Shown here piece by piece: positions 1 through 13,131 of a stretch of DNA of 64,000 bases. Position numbers and translations under genes: made by a program. Source of the stretch: Methylobacillus glycogenes JCM 2850. Its GTDB lineage: Bacteria > Pseudomonadota > Gammaproteobacteria > Burkholderiales > Methylophilaceae. The stretch lies in the NCBI RefSeq assembly GCF_000617925.1, contig NZ_BAMT01000003.1, positions 124,001 to 188,000 on the forward strand, given 5' to 3'. Numbering within the stretch: the stretch's first letter is position 1; the number at the start of each line of letters is the position of its first letter. The notes beneath the pieces are model-generated. The model saw only the letters and a list, made by a program, of their open reading frames with translations, did no database searches and was not told the origin of the DNA.

Positions 1-1
1 T

Positions 2-240
2 GAGCAAAATCCTGATATCGTCTTTGGCATGGTCAATACCGAAGAAGACCCGGAAATTGGCGAGTATTTTGAAGTCAGCAAGATTCCTGCGTACTGGTGA
101 TTCGTGAACAGGCCGGTATACATGCTCAGGTAGGCGAGATAGGCGCGCCTGCGCTGGATAAAATCATCGAATGGGCCAGAGCTTATGATATGACCCAAGT
201 GCGTGAGTATTATGCTCAGCAGGCTGCAGCAGCGAAATAA
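2..240 (+). CDS. Thioredoxin-like protein, C-terminal part (left edge, one frameshift)
   Basis: The C-terminal half of a thioredoxin-fold protein runs off the left edge, so the active-site CxxC is not visible. The frame from base 2 reads a typical thioredoxin core with the cis-proline segment KIPAY, then hits a stop at 98-100. The next frame continues from base 97 (VIREQAG...) to the stop at 238-240. Adding one C near base 94 (TACTGG to TACCTGG) gives KIPAYLVIREQ and restores one reading frame. A strong terminator follows at 285-315. Role inferred: thiol-disulfide exchange or a stress-related thioredoxin; the exact family member cannot be told from this fragment. Confidence 0.65.
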
Positions 241-284
241 GCGTTAGGTGTAAGGCGGCTAAAGGCCGCTGTCATCTGCAATAG

Positions 285-315
285 AAAAAGGACAAGCAGG
301 GTGCTTGTCCTTTTT
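285..315 (+). terminator. Rho-independent terminator after the thioredoxin-like gene
   Basis: A 14-bp stem (AAAAAGGACAAGCA against TGCTTGTCCTTTTT) closes a GGG loop and ends in a T run. It separates the thioredoxin-like gene from the small gene at 369. Confidence 0.85.
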
Positions 316-332
316 TGTTGTGCGCCTGCAAC

Positions 333-361
333 TTGAATATCCGAAAAAACGGGTTCATACT
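333..361 (+). promoter_or_regulatory. Candidate promoter for the 369-1150 pair
   Basis: TTGAAT at 333-338 and CATACT at 356-361 are separated by 17 bases. Transcription would start close to the ATG at 369, and no Shine-Dalgarno is visible before that ATG, so the first gene may be leaderless. Low confidence. Confidence 0.3.
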
Positions 362-368
362 CAAAGTC

Positions 369-569
369 ATGAGCGAAAAATCCACATCTCTGGAAGTTCA
401 GCAAACTAGGGCTACTTTTACTGCCAAGCCACATGCTGGGCAGGTGGCTCCTGAAGCCTATGCGCAAGCCATGGCCATTGCTAGAGATCCAATACAGGCT
501 GAAGCCTTCCTCAAAAAAGCCGGGCTTATTATTGAAGCCGGGAAATTAGCCCCTGAATACGCTGATTGA
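369..569 (+). CDS. Small putative antitoxin-like protein
   Basis: This 66-residue protein belongs to no family I can name. ATG at 369 is chosen because the upstream alternatives lie inside the terminator at 285-315. The C-terminal part reads AEAFLKKAGLIIEAGKLAPEY, a motif style (FL-KAG-I-...GKL-P-Y) that I recall from small proteins next to toxin genes, but I cannot check that here. The stop (TGA, 567-569) overlaps the TTG start of the next gene, so the two are almost certainly translationally coupled. An antitoxin or immunity role for the downstream ADP-ribosyltransferase-like protein is inferred from position and size only. Confidence 0.55.
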   Translation: MSEKSTSLEVQQTRATFTAKPHAGQVAPEAYAQAMAIARDPIQAEAFLKKAGLIIEAGKLAPEYAD

Positions 570-1150
570 GTAGAACAAAAAATACACTAGGTCCAGTGAT
601 TGGGTATCACGGATGCGATCAAGAAATCGCTGAAAAAGTCTTAGCAGGGCTTGAAGGTCTTAAGCCCAGCGAAAATGATTACGATTGGTTAGGCCCAGGC
701 ATCTACTTCTGGGTGGATAGTAAAGAACGTGGCCTGCAATGGGCTACAGAGCAAAGTCAGCGACAATATTCCAAAATCAAAAATCCAGCGGTGATCGGCG
801 CCTTTATTCATCCTGGCTTGTGCTTGAATCTGACGGATTATGGCGTGAATGAGGATTTGTTAGAGGCATATGATGTCCTTAAAACCTCTTTTGCATCCAC
901 CCAAACCGAGCTGCCTACGAATAAAACTCGCAGGAATGGAATTTTCATGCAGCGCCAGCTGGATTGCGCCACCATTAAAGTGCTCCATGAGATGCGTGAG
1001 TTGCACAATCAAGCTGCATATGACACGGTTTACGGTGTTTTTGAGGAAGGGGACGAGCTATTTGCTGGATCTGGTTTTAAAGCCAAGACCCATGTGCAGA
1101 TCGCAGTATTGAATCAAGCCAGTATTCTGGGATATTTCCGCGTCGCTTAA
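566..1150 (+). CDS. Putative PARP-fold ADP-ribosyltransferase toxin
   Basis: A 194-residue protein starting with TTG inside the stop of the preceding gene; no better start exists before the first conserved motif. GYHG places a His at about residue 15. GPGIYFW places a Tyr at about residue 47, followed by a helix ending in QWA. This H...Y spacing, with 'GxGIYF', is the hallmark of the H-Y-[E/Q] ADP-ribosyltransferase fold (PARP, Tpt1 and DUF3990-like toxins). The third catalytic residue is unclear: Glu in the FEEGDE segment, or the Gln of THVQIAV near the C-terminus. No signal peptide or membrane segment, so probably cytosolic. The target cannot be inferred. It could also be a standalone metabolic ADP-ribosyltransferase, but coupling to a 66-residue gene favours toxin-antitoxin. 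Confidence 0.6.
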   Translation: MSRTKNTLGPVIGYHGCDQEIAEKVLAGLEGLKPSENDYDWLGPGIYFWVDSKERGLQWATEQSQRQYSKIKNPAVIGAFIHPGLCLNLTDYGVNEDLLEAYDVLKTSFASTQTELPTNKTRRNGIFMQRQLDCATIKVLHEMRELHNQAAYDTVYGVFEEGDELFAGSGFKAKTHVQIAVLNQASILGYFRVA

Positions 1151-1171
1151 ATTTCTATCCAGCGTGCTGGT

Positions 1172-1501
1172 TCAGAAATCGCCCGTGGTAGCCAGGGTGT
1201 ACAAGAAATAGCCGCCTATGGCCATCATGATATAAAGCGGGATATTGCCACGGCTGCTGAGTTCGCCACGTTCTGGCGCGGTCAGCCAGCGATTGGCAAT
1301 ATAAATCAGCAGAATGATGACCGGGATGGCCAGCATGGTCGTGGTGGATTCGAATAACTTGGCAAAGCCTTGCTGCAGCCAGCCATCTTCGCGGAACAGA
1401 TGTACGCCCAAGCCTATGACGCCCAAGCACGCCAGCAATAACCTGCCTATCGCCAATAAGGTATCCAGTAAAGAGTCAGGCTTGCGTGGCTGTTTGCTCA
1501 T
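1172..1501 (-). CDS. Small inner-membrane protein of unknown function
   Basis: A 109-residue protein, family not recognised. Three hydrophobic segments are visible: about residues 16-35 (GRLLLACLGVIGLGV), 56-70 (MLAIPVIILLIYIA) and 88-104 (IPLYIMMAIGGYFLYTL). A charged N-terminus (MSKQPRKPD) favours a cytoplasmic N-end. The ATG follows an AAAGGGA ribosome-binding site. It converges with the ADP-ribosyltransferase-like gene and lies about 100 bases beyond the nlpD stop; it could be transcribed with the nlpD run. Confidence 0.6.
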   Translation of the reverse strand: MSKQPRKPDSLLDTLLAIGRLLLACLGVIGLGVHLFREDGWLQQGFAKLFESTTTMLAIPVIILLIYIANRWLTAPERGELSSRGNIPLYIMMAIGGYFLYTLATTGDF

Positions 1502-1604
1502 GTCGTCCCTTTAATTATTCGAGTCTACTTATTCGAATCTGGATATCAAGCGCCAAATATATAACCCGGCGTAACCTAGCTGACGCCAGGCACAGCGGCA
1601 AACC

Positions 1605-2705
1605 TTAGCCTGGTGCTGCCGGTAAATATTTGGCCGGGTCTACCGATTTGCCCTGGCGGCGAATCTCGAAATGCAGCTTGGTCTTGTCGGCATCACTGTC
1701 ACCCATTTCGGCAATCTTCTGGCCACGTGTGACCTGCTGGCCTTCCTTCACCAGAATATTGCGGTTGTGGGCATATACCGAGAGATAAGTATTGTTGTGC
1801 TTGATGATCACCAGCTTGCCGTAACCGCGTAGATCAGAGCCGCTGTAGATCACCTTGCCGGGGGCAGACGCATTGACGGCCTGGCCTGCGGTGCCGCCTA
1901 TATCCAGACCCTTGGCATTGCCCGACTCACTGAACCCGGCAATCACCTTGCCATTGGTAGGCCAGGCCCACTCAATACCATCTTCGCTATTGCTGGCGGC
2001 ACTGGCAGCAGGTGTAGCACTGCTGGCAGGCGTATTTGGCGCAGGTGTGGCTGGGGTCGCTGTGTTGTTGGGAGTTGCGGCAGACGCTGCTGGGGCGGCA
2101 GCGGTAGGCTGTGCCGCTGCAAGCTGCGGCTTGGGTGTAGCTGCGGGCGCATTCAAGGCAGCCAGGCTATAGGGTTCGCGCAACGCCTTGGGCTCAACAA
2201 TCAACAATGGTACGCCAGAGGCTGCGGCAGGGCTGGCACTGGCTGCAGGCTGGCCGCCAGTGGCCGCTGGCGCGCCGCCATCAAGGTTAAGCGGGGTGAT
2301 GATCACATCGCCATCCGCCACCTGAGCGGCTTGGCCAGGCACAGCACTTGGCAATGGCGCAGCATCATTAGCGCGTGCGGGTAATTTGAGTTGCTGACCG
2401 ACGTGGATGGTATAAGCCGGGCCTTGGATATTGTTGGCTTGGGCAATTTCCTTGTAATCAAAGCCATATTCCAGACCCACGCTGTAGAGGGTATCTCCAC
2501 GCTTGACTGTATGTGTATTGGGACGCCAATCCTGGCCGCTGGCAGCTTTGGCTTGCGGTTTTGCTGCAGCAGGCTTATTGGCCGCAGGGGCTCTATCAAT
2601 CACAGGGGCATGTTCAGTGGTGGTACAGGCGGTTGCCAGCATGGCCAGCACTAAGGAGGCCACTAAAGGTGGAAAGGATTTGTAGGAGTGATTCATGAGT
2701 TGCAT
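1605..2705 (-). CDS. nlpD: NlpD-type murein hydrolase activator lipoprotein
   Basis: 366 residues. An N-terminal lipoprotein signal ends at Cys27 (ATAC). A LysM peptidoglycan-binding domain lies at about 62-110 (HTVKRGDTLYSVG...). A long Ala/Pro linker reaches about residue 240, followed by an M23/LytM domain. The M23 zinc ligands are degenerate: where active enzymes have HxGxD there is GLDIGG. That is expected of NlpD/EnvC proteins, which activate AmiC-type amidases at the septum rather than cleave murein themselves. The start ATG overlaps the pcm stop (TAATG), so translation is coupled. The surE-pcm-nlpD order is the classical proteobacterial arrangement, usually followed by rpoS, which is not here. 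Confidence 0.9.
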   Translation of the reverse strand: MQLMNHSYKSFPPLVASLVLAMLATACTTTEHAPVIDRAPAANKPAAAKPQAKAASGQDWRPNTHTVKRGDTLYSVGLEYGFDYKEIAQANNIQGPAYTIHVGQQLKLPARANDAAPLPSAVPGQAAQVADGDVIITPLNLDGGAPAATGGQPAASASPAAASGVPLLIVEPKALREPYSLAALNAPAATPKPQLAAAQPTAAAPAASAATPNNTATPATPAPNTPASSATPAASAASNSEDGIEWAWPTNGKVIAGFSESGNAKGLDIGGTAGQAVNASAPGKVIYSGSDLRGYGKLVIIKHNNTYLSVYAHNRNILVKEGQQVTRGQKIAEMGDSDADKTKLHFEIRRQGKSVDPAKYLPAAPG

Positions 2706-3373
2706 TAATTGGTTCCGCCCAGCAAGGGGACAAACTTGACTGCCTCCAGCTTGGTTTGTCTGAATTCTGACCCGGTGGCGGTTTTGATGTGTTCTATCAG
2801 ATAAAGCGTCTGCTCTTCCGTGCCCACCGGGATTACCATGCGGCCACCGACAGCGAGCTGTTGCAGAAGCTCATCCGGGATATGCCGCGCTGCTGCTGTG
2901 ACAATGATGCCGTCAAAAGGTGCAACCTCGGCTAGGCCCATGCTGCCATCTGCATGTTTAAGCTTGATATTGGACAGGCGCAGTTCGCGCAAATGCCCTC
3001 TGGCTTTCATCAAGAGCGGGCGTATGCGCTCCACCGAATAAACCTCTTTGGCAACCTTGGATAGCACGGCGGTTTGATAGCCGCAGCCTGTGCCTATTTC
3101 CAGCACTTTTTCCAGTGGGCGGCCATTGCGCAGGATTTCGGTCATGCGCGCGACGATATAGGGTTGGGATATGGTCTGGCCAAAGCCTATGGGTAGGGAA
3201 ACGTCTTCATAGGCGCGCGAAGATAGCGCTTCGTCGACAAAGATATGGCGGGCAATACTGCCTAATGCTGCCAGCGTCACTTCGTCCTTGATGCCTTGTT
3301 CGCTAAGACGCCCCAGCATGCGCTCGCGCGTGCGCTGGGAGGTCATGCCTATGCCACGTAACGCCGAGCTCAT
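2705..3373 (-). CDS. pcm: Protein-L-isoaspartate O-methyltransferase
   Basis: 222 residues, full length for PIMT. It methylates L-isoaspartyl residues in damaged proteins using S-adenosylmethionine. Visible features: the catalytic loop [17 protein letters not shown] at about residues 60-76, and SAM motif I ([15 protein letters not shown]) at about 89-103. Then come the acidic SVER loop and the FDGIIVTAA strand. An earlier start is used here; an internal Met ([11 protein letters not shown]) is an alternative start ten residues later. It lies one base after the surE stop and overlaps the nlpD start. Confidence 0.93.
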   Translation of the reverse strand: MSSALRGIGMTSQRTRERMLGRLSEQGIKDEVTLAALGSIARHIFVDEALSSRAYEDVSLPIGFGQTISQPYIVARMTEILRNGRPLEKVLEIGTGCGYQTAVLSKVAKEVYSVERIRPLLMKARGHLRELRLSNIKLKHADGSMGLAEVAPFDGIIVTAAARHIPDELLQQLAVGGRMVIPVGTEEQTLYLIEHIKTATGSEFRQTKLEAVKFVPLLGGTN

Positions 3374-3374
3374 A

Positions 3375-4118
3375 CTATAGTTTTAGCCAGTTCTTGACCT
3401 GCTCGCGCTGGCTGTATTGCGTCAAGTCTATCTGCAGCGGGGTGATGGAAACGCGGTTTTGGCTCACGGTATGGAAGTCGGTGCCTTCACCGGCATCCTG
3501 GGCGCTGCCTGCCGCACCTATCCAATAAACGGTCTGACCACGTGGGGTGGTTGACTGGATCACGGGTTCAGCCTTGTGACGCTTGCCCAGGCGTGTGACT
3601 TCCACGCCTTGCAACTGCTCAAAGGGAACGTCGGGAACATTGATATTGAGCAATACCGGCGGTGGAAAGCGGTCTTTTTCATAACGTTGCACCAAGTCCA
3701 CCATAAAGCGCGCGGCGGTTTCAAAGTGCTGCACACCATGACGCGACATGGACACTGCAAACGAGGGAATGCCCAGCAGGAAACCTTCGGTAGCCGCAGC
3801 CACAGTGCCAGAATAAATGGTGTCATCGCCCATATTGGCGCCGTCGTTGATGCCGGAGATCACCATATCGGGTAATTCATCGAGCAGACCAGTGACTGCC
3901 AGGTGCACACAGTCAGTGGGTGTGCCGTTGACGTAGAAAAAGCCGTTGCTGGCCTTGTGTACTGACAAGGGTCTATCCAAAGTGAGGGAATTGCTGGCAC
4001 CACTACGGTCACGTTCAGGGGCCACGACCACGATATCGGCGATTTTTGCGAGGTGCTGGGCCAGGATGTTGAGGCCAGGAGCAAAATAACCATCGTCATT
4101 GGAAAGTAAAATACGCAT
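3375..4118 (-). CDS. surE: 5'/3'-nucleotidase SurE
   Basis: 247 residues, the standard length. The N-terminus [15 protein letters not shown] carries the metal-binding Asn-Asp-Asp motif. [12 protein letters not shown] and [22 protein letters not shown] contain the conserved Ser/Asn metal ligands of the SurE family. The enzyme dephosphorylates nucleoside monophosphates and short polyphosphate in stationary phase or stress. First gene of the surE-pcm-nlpD operon. A 145-base gap with no recognisable gene separates it from wrbA upstream, enough for its own promoter. Confidence 0.93.
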   Translation of the reverse strand: MRILLSNDDGYFAPGLNILAQHLAKIADIVVVAPERDRSGASNSLTLDRPLSVHKASNGFFYVNGTPTDCVHLAVTGLLDELPDMVISGINDGANMGDDTIYSGTVAAATEGFLLGIPSFAVSMSRHGVQHFETAARFMVDLVQRYEKDRFPPPVLLNINVPDVPFEQLQGVEVTRLGKRHKAEPVIQSTTPRGQTVYWIGAAGSAQDAGEGTDFHTVSQNRVSITPLQIDLTQYSQREQVKNWLKL

Positions 4119-4263
4119 TTTTTTATTATAACCGAGTCATGTGGCGCTGTTGCTGCCCGCCAGCCAGCAAAGCGTAAAAATTCTCTCACTGCTTGGCAGG
4201 TGATTTCTGTCATGTCATCAAACAGGCCCAATGAGATTCTGACAAGTAGAGCTGCTATGCCAG

Positions 4264-4872
<609 letters not shown>

Positions 4873-4900
4873 CTAAAGTCCCTAAGTTGAGAAGTAAAAA

Positions 4901-7900
4901 TTACTTGAAGAGGAAGGTATACAGCACATCTACCGCGCTTTCCGAGCCTGCCTGTGACACCACAGACCAGCGCTTGCTGATGGTGTAGGTCAGTTTGGCC
5001 ACATTCAGCAGGCCAGTCAGGCTTTTTTCGTAGCTGAGGTAGAGCTTGGACGAAAGCCGCTTGCCGAAGTTGACGCTGGAGCTTTGCACATCGCTGCCAC
5101 CTATGCTGAAGCTATCCAGGCCTGCCGCGCGTGCCATGCGTGTCTGCAACGGTACAGATTGCCCTTGCGACAGCAGTGCACCTGCCGCCAGCGACAGCAT
5201 GGCAAATTCATTCTTGCCCGCCTGATCCATGCCATGGCCCAGCACCAGCCATGAAAGCTTGTCGCTATCGGGCACATTCGGTGTAGACACCAGCTTTACC
5301 GTGGGCATCATGACATTGCCAGTGATCTCCACCCCGGCCTTGACGGTCTGGTTATCGCGCATGGCAGTGAGGTTGAGGCCGGGGTTGTCTATGGGGCCGC
5401 TGAAGTTGATGATGCCTTTTTCTATATTGAGTATCTGGCCATACGCCATATAAGTACCGCCGACGCGGATGGAACCTTCGGCGCGCAGGTTGTTAGGGAC
5501 GTTGCCCGACAGCGTCAGTACGCCAGTCAGGTAACCGTCCAGCCCACGGCCGCGCAGCAGAAACTGCTTGTTGGGGTCGACTATGCCTATGACTTCTTCG
5601 CCCAGATCTATCTTGAGATTGCCAATATTGATTTGCAGCGGGCTTTCCTCGGTTTCACGCTCGCGGCCAATAATGACTACGTCATCACCGAGTTGCGGCG
5701 CGCCTTCGCCTGCCAGTTCAATCAGGCCGCGAATCACGCGCAGGTCACCATCCAGCACCAATTGTTTATCGCGCAGACGCGTGCTGGCCGTGCCATTCAA
5801 TACCAAGAGGCGGTCGGTACGCTGCGCCGCAGTAAAGTTATCCAACACCCAGTCCACCGCCACAGCAGGGTTGCCAGCTTCCAGACGCATGTCACCGCTG
5901 GCGCTGATGGTGCCTGCACCTCCAGTGAAGCGCAGGGTATCCAGTATCAGTCTGTCATCGGCAAGATGGATATCCAGTTGACCATTGCTGAGCTTGACGC
6001 CCTCGGCAGGCAGGGCCAGGGCCAGTTGCCTGCCTGTCACGGTGCCTTGCAGGCCGGGCCTGCCTACGGTGCCATTGGCACTGAGCGCTAGTTTGAGGCT
6101 GCCATCTGCCTGCACATCCGCTACAGGTAGCCAGCTGAGGTTGGCAAAATCTGCATTGAGGCTGGCTTGCAAAGGGGCATTGGCCGCAAGCAGGAAAGCC
6201 CCCTGACCACCACTGACTTCGGTGCGGGCTTCGGCCAAGACGCTGCCGAATTTTTCACCGCGTATCTCGGCCTTGAGTTGTACTTGGTTATCCTGCATAT
6301 CCAGATGCAGGCCCACTTGCTGCAAACCCAGCGCCAACTCGGGCAAGCCTTCCCGCAGCACGCTGAGATCGCCGGACTCGCGTTGTAATTGCAAATGTCC
6401 ATTCAGGGTTTCCAGTGCCTGGATATCCCAGCTGCCTGAAAACACTGGGTTGCCCTTGAGATTGGCGGGCAAGGCCAGCAGCGCAGGCGGAATGTCGCGC
6501 AGCGCCAGATTGCTAATGTTGCCTTGGGTACTTAAGCCCTGCGGGCCTTGTTGCAGGCTGCGCATGGTGATGCGTCCCTGCTTGAATTGCAGTGCCAACT
6601 GTCCTACGCGCAGGCCGTGCTCTGCATCGTGACTGATGGGGGCGGGGGCTGCCAGTGTGACTGGAGTATCGCCTTGGTAATTCAGGGCTTGCAGGCTGCC
6701 TGACCAGGCACCGCTGGCATCAAAGCCGCCGCTGAGTTGGCCATCCAGCTTAAGGCCAGTCCCACTGGCATTTACATTAAACTGATGTTGTTGGCGGTTG
6801 CCGCTCAAGCTTAATTGGCCATCAATAAAGCTGCCTTGTTGCAGGCGCAAACCCTGGGTGGTCAAACTGGCGGTCAGCTCGCCCATGGCTTGTAGTTTGC
6901 CCTGACCCGTCAGGCTTCTTGCCGTGATATTGCCCGGCAGGCGCAGGTTGTCGCCTTGCAGGATGAATGCGGTTTCCAGCGCAGCGAATTCACCCTTGAG
7001 GCTACCACTGGCTTCCAGCTTGCCGCCAAACGCCGCCCCCAGGCTGTTGAGGGCGGGCAGGCTGGCTTTCCACAGCAGTTCGCTGTTTGCAGCACCCAGA
7101 TTGCCTTGTGCCTGTAATTGGTTTTTACCCAGTGATGCCTGCACAGAAACATCCTCAAGCAGCTGGTCTAGTAATTGTAATTCTGCATGGGCTTGCAAAG
7201 GCTGGCCACGCCACTCGCTATCGTGGGCATTTAGCGTCAGTTTGAGTTTGGGCGCAGGCATCAGGCTACCGTCTAGCCCTATATCTAGATTAAGCTTGGC
7301 GCGGATATCTTGGCCCCAGGCATCGGGATTGAAGTCAGCCAGGGTAAGCTTGAGTTTGAGCGGCATGTCCGCTTCCAGACCAAGCTCGCCGACGATGGAT
7401 AACTGCCCGGCCACTTTGCTATCAGCGCTGCTGCTGGCAAGCTGCTCAGTGCTGGAGTTGGCGGGGCCAGAGAGCAAAGCAGGCTTGCCATCCTGCATGA
7501 CAAACTGGTTGTGCATCTCAAAGCGCAAGGCTTGCAGATTGCCGGAAAGCTGCGCGTGCAGGGTGTAAGGCAGGCTTTCGGTGTTTGCGGCAGTTTCCGG
7601 ACGGGTATGCAGATGCCCATGATTGAGTACGTGAATATCCCCTGCCAGGGCATAGGGCTTGCGATTGGCAATATTCAGCTCGGCATTGATTTCGCCCCAT
7701 GGGGTTTCGGCATGTGAGAGCTGCAAGCGTATTTGCTGGCTATCGGCGTCCATTTGCAAAGTGACATTACGCAGCAACTGGCGTTTTTGCCCGGTGATAA
7801 TCTCGATTTCCTTGATGCTGGCTTCCTGCACATGCAGCGGGAAGGGGATGGTAATGGTCTCGGGCAGGGTGATAGGCTGGGCAGGCTGATCAGGAGTTTC

Positions 7901-8213
7901 TGGCTGCGGGCTCTGCTTCATGCGAATCACCAGGCGCTCGGCGCGCAGATGATCTACCAGCAGGCGGCCTTCGCGCGTGGGCAACAGGCGCAGGCTGGAA
8001 TCAAACTGCAATAGGTCTAGCTCCATGCTGCCCGCATCGTAATGCAGGTCGCGCAGGCTGGATTCCAGCCCGATCAGGCATAGGCCGGGGCAATGCAGGA
8101 GCCCAACCACAATAGCCAGGCCAGCAGCACGGGCTTGAGCGACATAAACTTAAGCGGCATATGCCGTAGCAATACACGCGGCCATGACAGCAGATTGAGT
8201 ATGCGCTTCAGCA

Positions 8214-8214
<1 letters not shown>
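4901..8214 (-). CDS. tamB: Translocation and assembly module protein TamB (one frameshift near the start)
   Basis: Restored length about 1,104 residues. TamB is an inner-membrane-anchored, periplasm-spanning protein that works with TamA in outer-membrane protein assembly and lipid transport. The ATG at 8214 overlaps the tamA stop (TGATG). The first ~40 residues give a basic N-terminus and one membrane segment (PVLLAWLLWLG), then the frame closes. Adding one C in the C4 run complementary to 8087-8090 gives CIAPGLCLIGLESS and joins the long frame that runs to 4901. The body is the repetitive beta-rich pattern of TamB. The C-terminal ~330 residues form the DUF490 domain, ending in an aromatic residue like an outer-membrane signal (LYTFLFK). 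Confidence 0.88.
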
Positions 8215-11461
<3,247 letters not shown>

Positions 11462-11724
11462 TTAACTGGGTGTGAAGTGCCGAACTGCGAAAGGACAACG
11501 GAAATCCGCCAGGCCAAGCATCGAAAGCCGTGATTTTACCTGACATCTGCAAATGGCAAAATCGCAAGTCTGGTTTTTTAAGGACTAGTCTGGAATTTTT
11601 AAGCTGCGTCTAGGGCTGAGGCTTTCGCCAGGCTGGTATTTTAATGACTTGGCTGGATTCTGCACAAAATTGTGCACATGGCGTATGGGCGGCGCATAAT
11701 GCGACTAGTCACCAAGGATTCGTG

Positions 11725-12057
11725 ATGCCTGCATTTATTTCCATCGTGCTGAAGCAAACTGCTAGTGCCTGCATCCTGGCACTCACTGCCTTGGCCCTAT
11801 TGCAAGCGCAGCGTGTGGCTGCCGACCCTTTAGCAACAACTTCAGCAGACACTTCGCCAGCCCCAGCTTATGCCAGTGTGCAGGAAAACCTCAAAGCCAT
11901 GGACCAGGACGGCGATGGTCAAGTCAGCGTGCTGGAACTGCGGGCTTATCTCGAGGCCAGGCATGGCAAGGGCTATGAGCAAAAAGTCATGGATGATCTC
12001 GAGTCTTCTGCCAAGGGCAAAAGCTGTGCTACCCCCTTTGCCCAATCGTTTTATTAA
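11725..12057 (+). CDS. Secreted EF-hand protein (possibly cut short by an in-frame stop)
   Basis: 110 residues from the ATG at 11725, preceded by AAGGAT. A signal peptide of about 30 residues ends VAADP. One canonical calcium loop, DQDGDGQVSVLE, has Asp at positions 1, 3 and 5, Gly at 6 and Glu at 12. So this is a periplasmic or secreted calcium-binding protein of unknown role. The frame stops at TAA 12055-12057 after PFAQSFY. Beyond the stop the same frame stays open for 23 codons to a TAA at 12127-12129, and reads like a natural amphipathic tail (AFSALTDKLLEITDQHAAATKKP split by this stop). Either the protein ends here, or the first TAA is a nonsense change or base-call error. Confidence 0.65.
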   Translation: MPAFISIVLKQTASACILALTALALLQAQRVAADPLATTSADTSPAPAYASVQENLKAMDQDGDGQVSVLELRAYLEARHGKGYEQKVMDDLESSAKGKSCATPFAQSFY

Positions 12058-12228
12058 GCCTTTTCAGCCCTGACGGATAAATTGCTGGAAATTACAGATC
12101 AGCATGCGGCTGCAACCAAGAAACCCTAAGCCCCCAGCATCAAAGCCAAAATGGATTATGTCAATTTATAGTCAATAAAATTGTAAATTGTAATAAACTT
12201 CATGACTTTCCAACCTCTGGATATGATC

Positions 12229-13131
12229 ATGAAACTGTTTGCAGCTTTGAATATTGTACGTTTGGCAACTCGCACGGTCATCGTGTTGAGTGCCGCTTGT
12301 GTGCTCATGGGCCAGGCCATGGCCGCGGATGATCTGGCTGATCAGCAGCACGAGGAGATGAGCCCTGCTGAACATACCGCGAATTTGCGTACCTTTAGAA
12401 CGCGCCAGATGGAAGAGCGCCTCAATACCGAGCCAGAAAAGCTGCAACAGCATTGTCGGTATGAATCTGATATTGCCACAGCGCCACCGCAGAAATGGGT
12501 GGCGTTGACCTTTGATGATGGCCCATCCAGCACCCAGACCGAAATTATTTTGGCGCAACTGGCCAAATACGGCATCAAAGCCAGTTTTTTCAATATCGGC
12601 ATGCATGCGGCTGCACATCCTGAACTGGTGCAAAAAGTGCTGGATGCTGGGCATGAAGTGATAGGTGGCCACTCCTGGACGCACCCCAATTTTCACGATA
12701 TTGATGCTGCGCGCCAAGACCAGGAGATACGTCGTACCGACCAACTGTTGGCGCCCGCGATGGCTGCCACTGGCAAAAAGTTCTTCCGTTACCCCTATGG
12801 CAACGCCACATGTTCATCTAATGCCTTATTACATGAGCTGGAATACGCCATTGTTGGCTGGCATGTGGATTCCTGCGATTGGGCTTTTGCGGCGACAGGC
12901 GAAGTTGGCCCCAAGGATGCACAAATCTGCGAAGTGCATGCCGATAATCGCGCCAACTATGTTGGCCATGTGTTGGACGCCATCAAGCTGCGCCAGGGTG
13001 GCATAGTGCTGATGCACGAGATACATCCTCAGACGGTTGCGCAGCTCCCTGCGGTGATTGAGCGTCTGCAGGCGGAGGGCTATCAGTTTACGACAGTATC
13101 AGATGCGCTTTTTGCTTCTTCATTGCGCTGA
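12229..13131 (+). CDS. Periplasmic polysaccharide deacetylase (NodB/CE4 family)
   Basis: About 300 residues from the ATG at 12229 (MKLFAALN), chosen because it gives a clean signal peptide ending QAMAADD. CE4 motifs appear in order: TFDDGPS (catalytic base and metal Asp), GGHSWTHP (the H-x3-H metal ligands), RYPYG (motif 3), WHVDSCDW (motif 4 region), and LMHE (catalytic His). These enzymes remove N- or O-acetyl groups from polysaccharides such as chitooligomers, peptidoglycan or exopolysaccharide. The substrate cannot be told. Two short in-frame ATGs upstream (12202, 12223) are less likely starts. Confidence 0.85.
   Translation: MKLFAALNIVRLATRTVIVLSAACVLMGQAMAADDLADQQHEEMSPAEHTANLRTFRTRQMEERLNTEPEKLQQHCRYESDIATAPPQKWVALTFDDGPSSTQTEIILAQLAKYGIKASFFNIGMHAAAHPELVQKVLDAGHEVIGGHSWTHPNFHDIDAARQDQEIRRTDQLLAPAMAATGKKFFRYPYGNATCSSNALLHELEYAIVGWHVDSCDWAFAATGEVGPKDAQICEVHADNRANYVGHVLDAIKLRQGGIVLMHEIHPQTVAQLPAVIERLQAEGYQFTTVSDALFASSLR

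Noticed and set aside
5633..6091. Long plus-strand frame within tamB
   Set aside because: A shadow of the tamB coding region; its composition follows the other strand.
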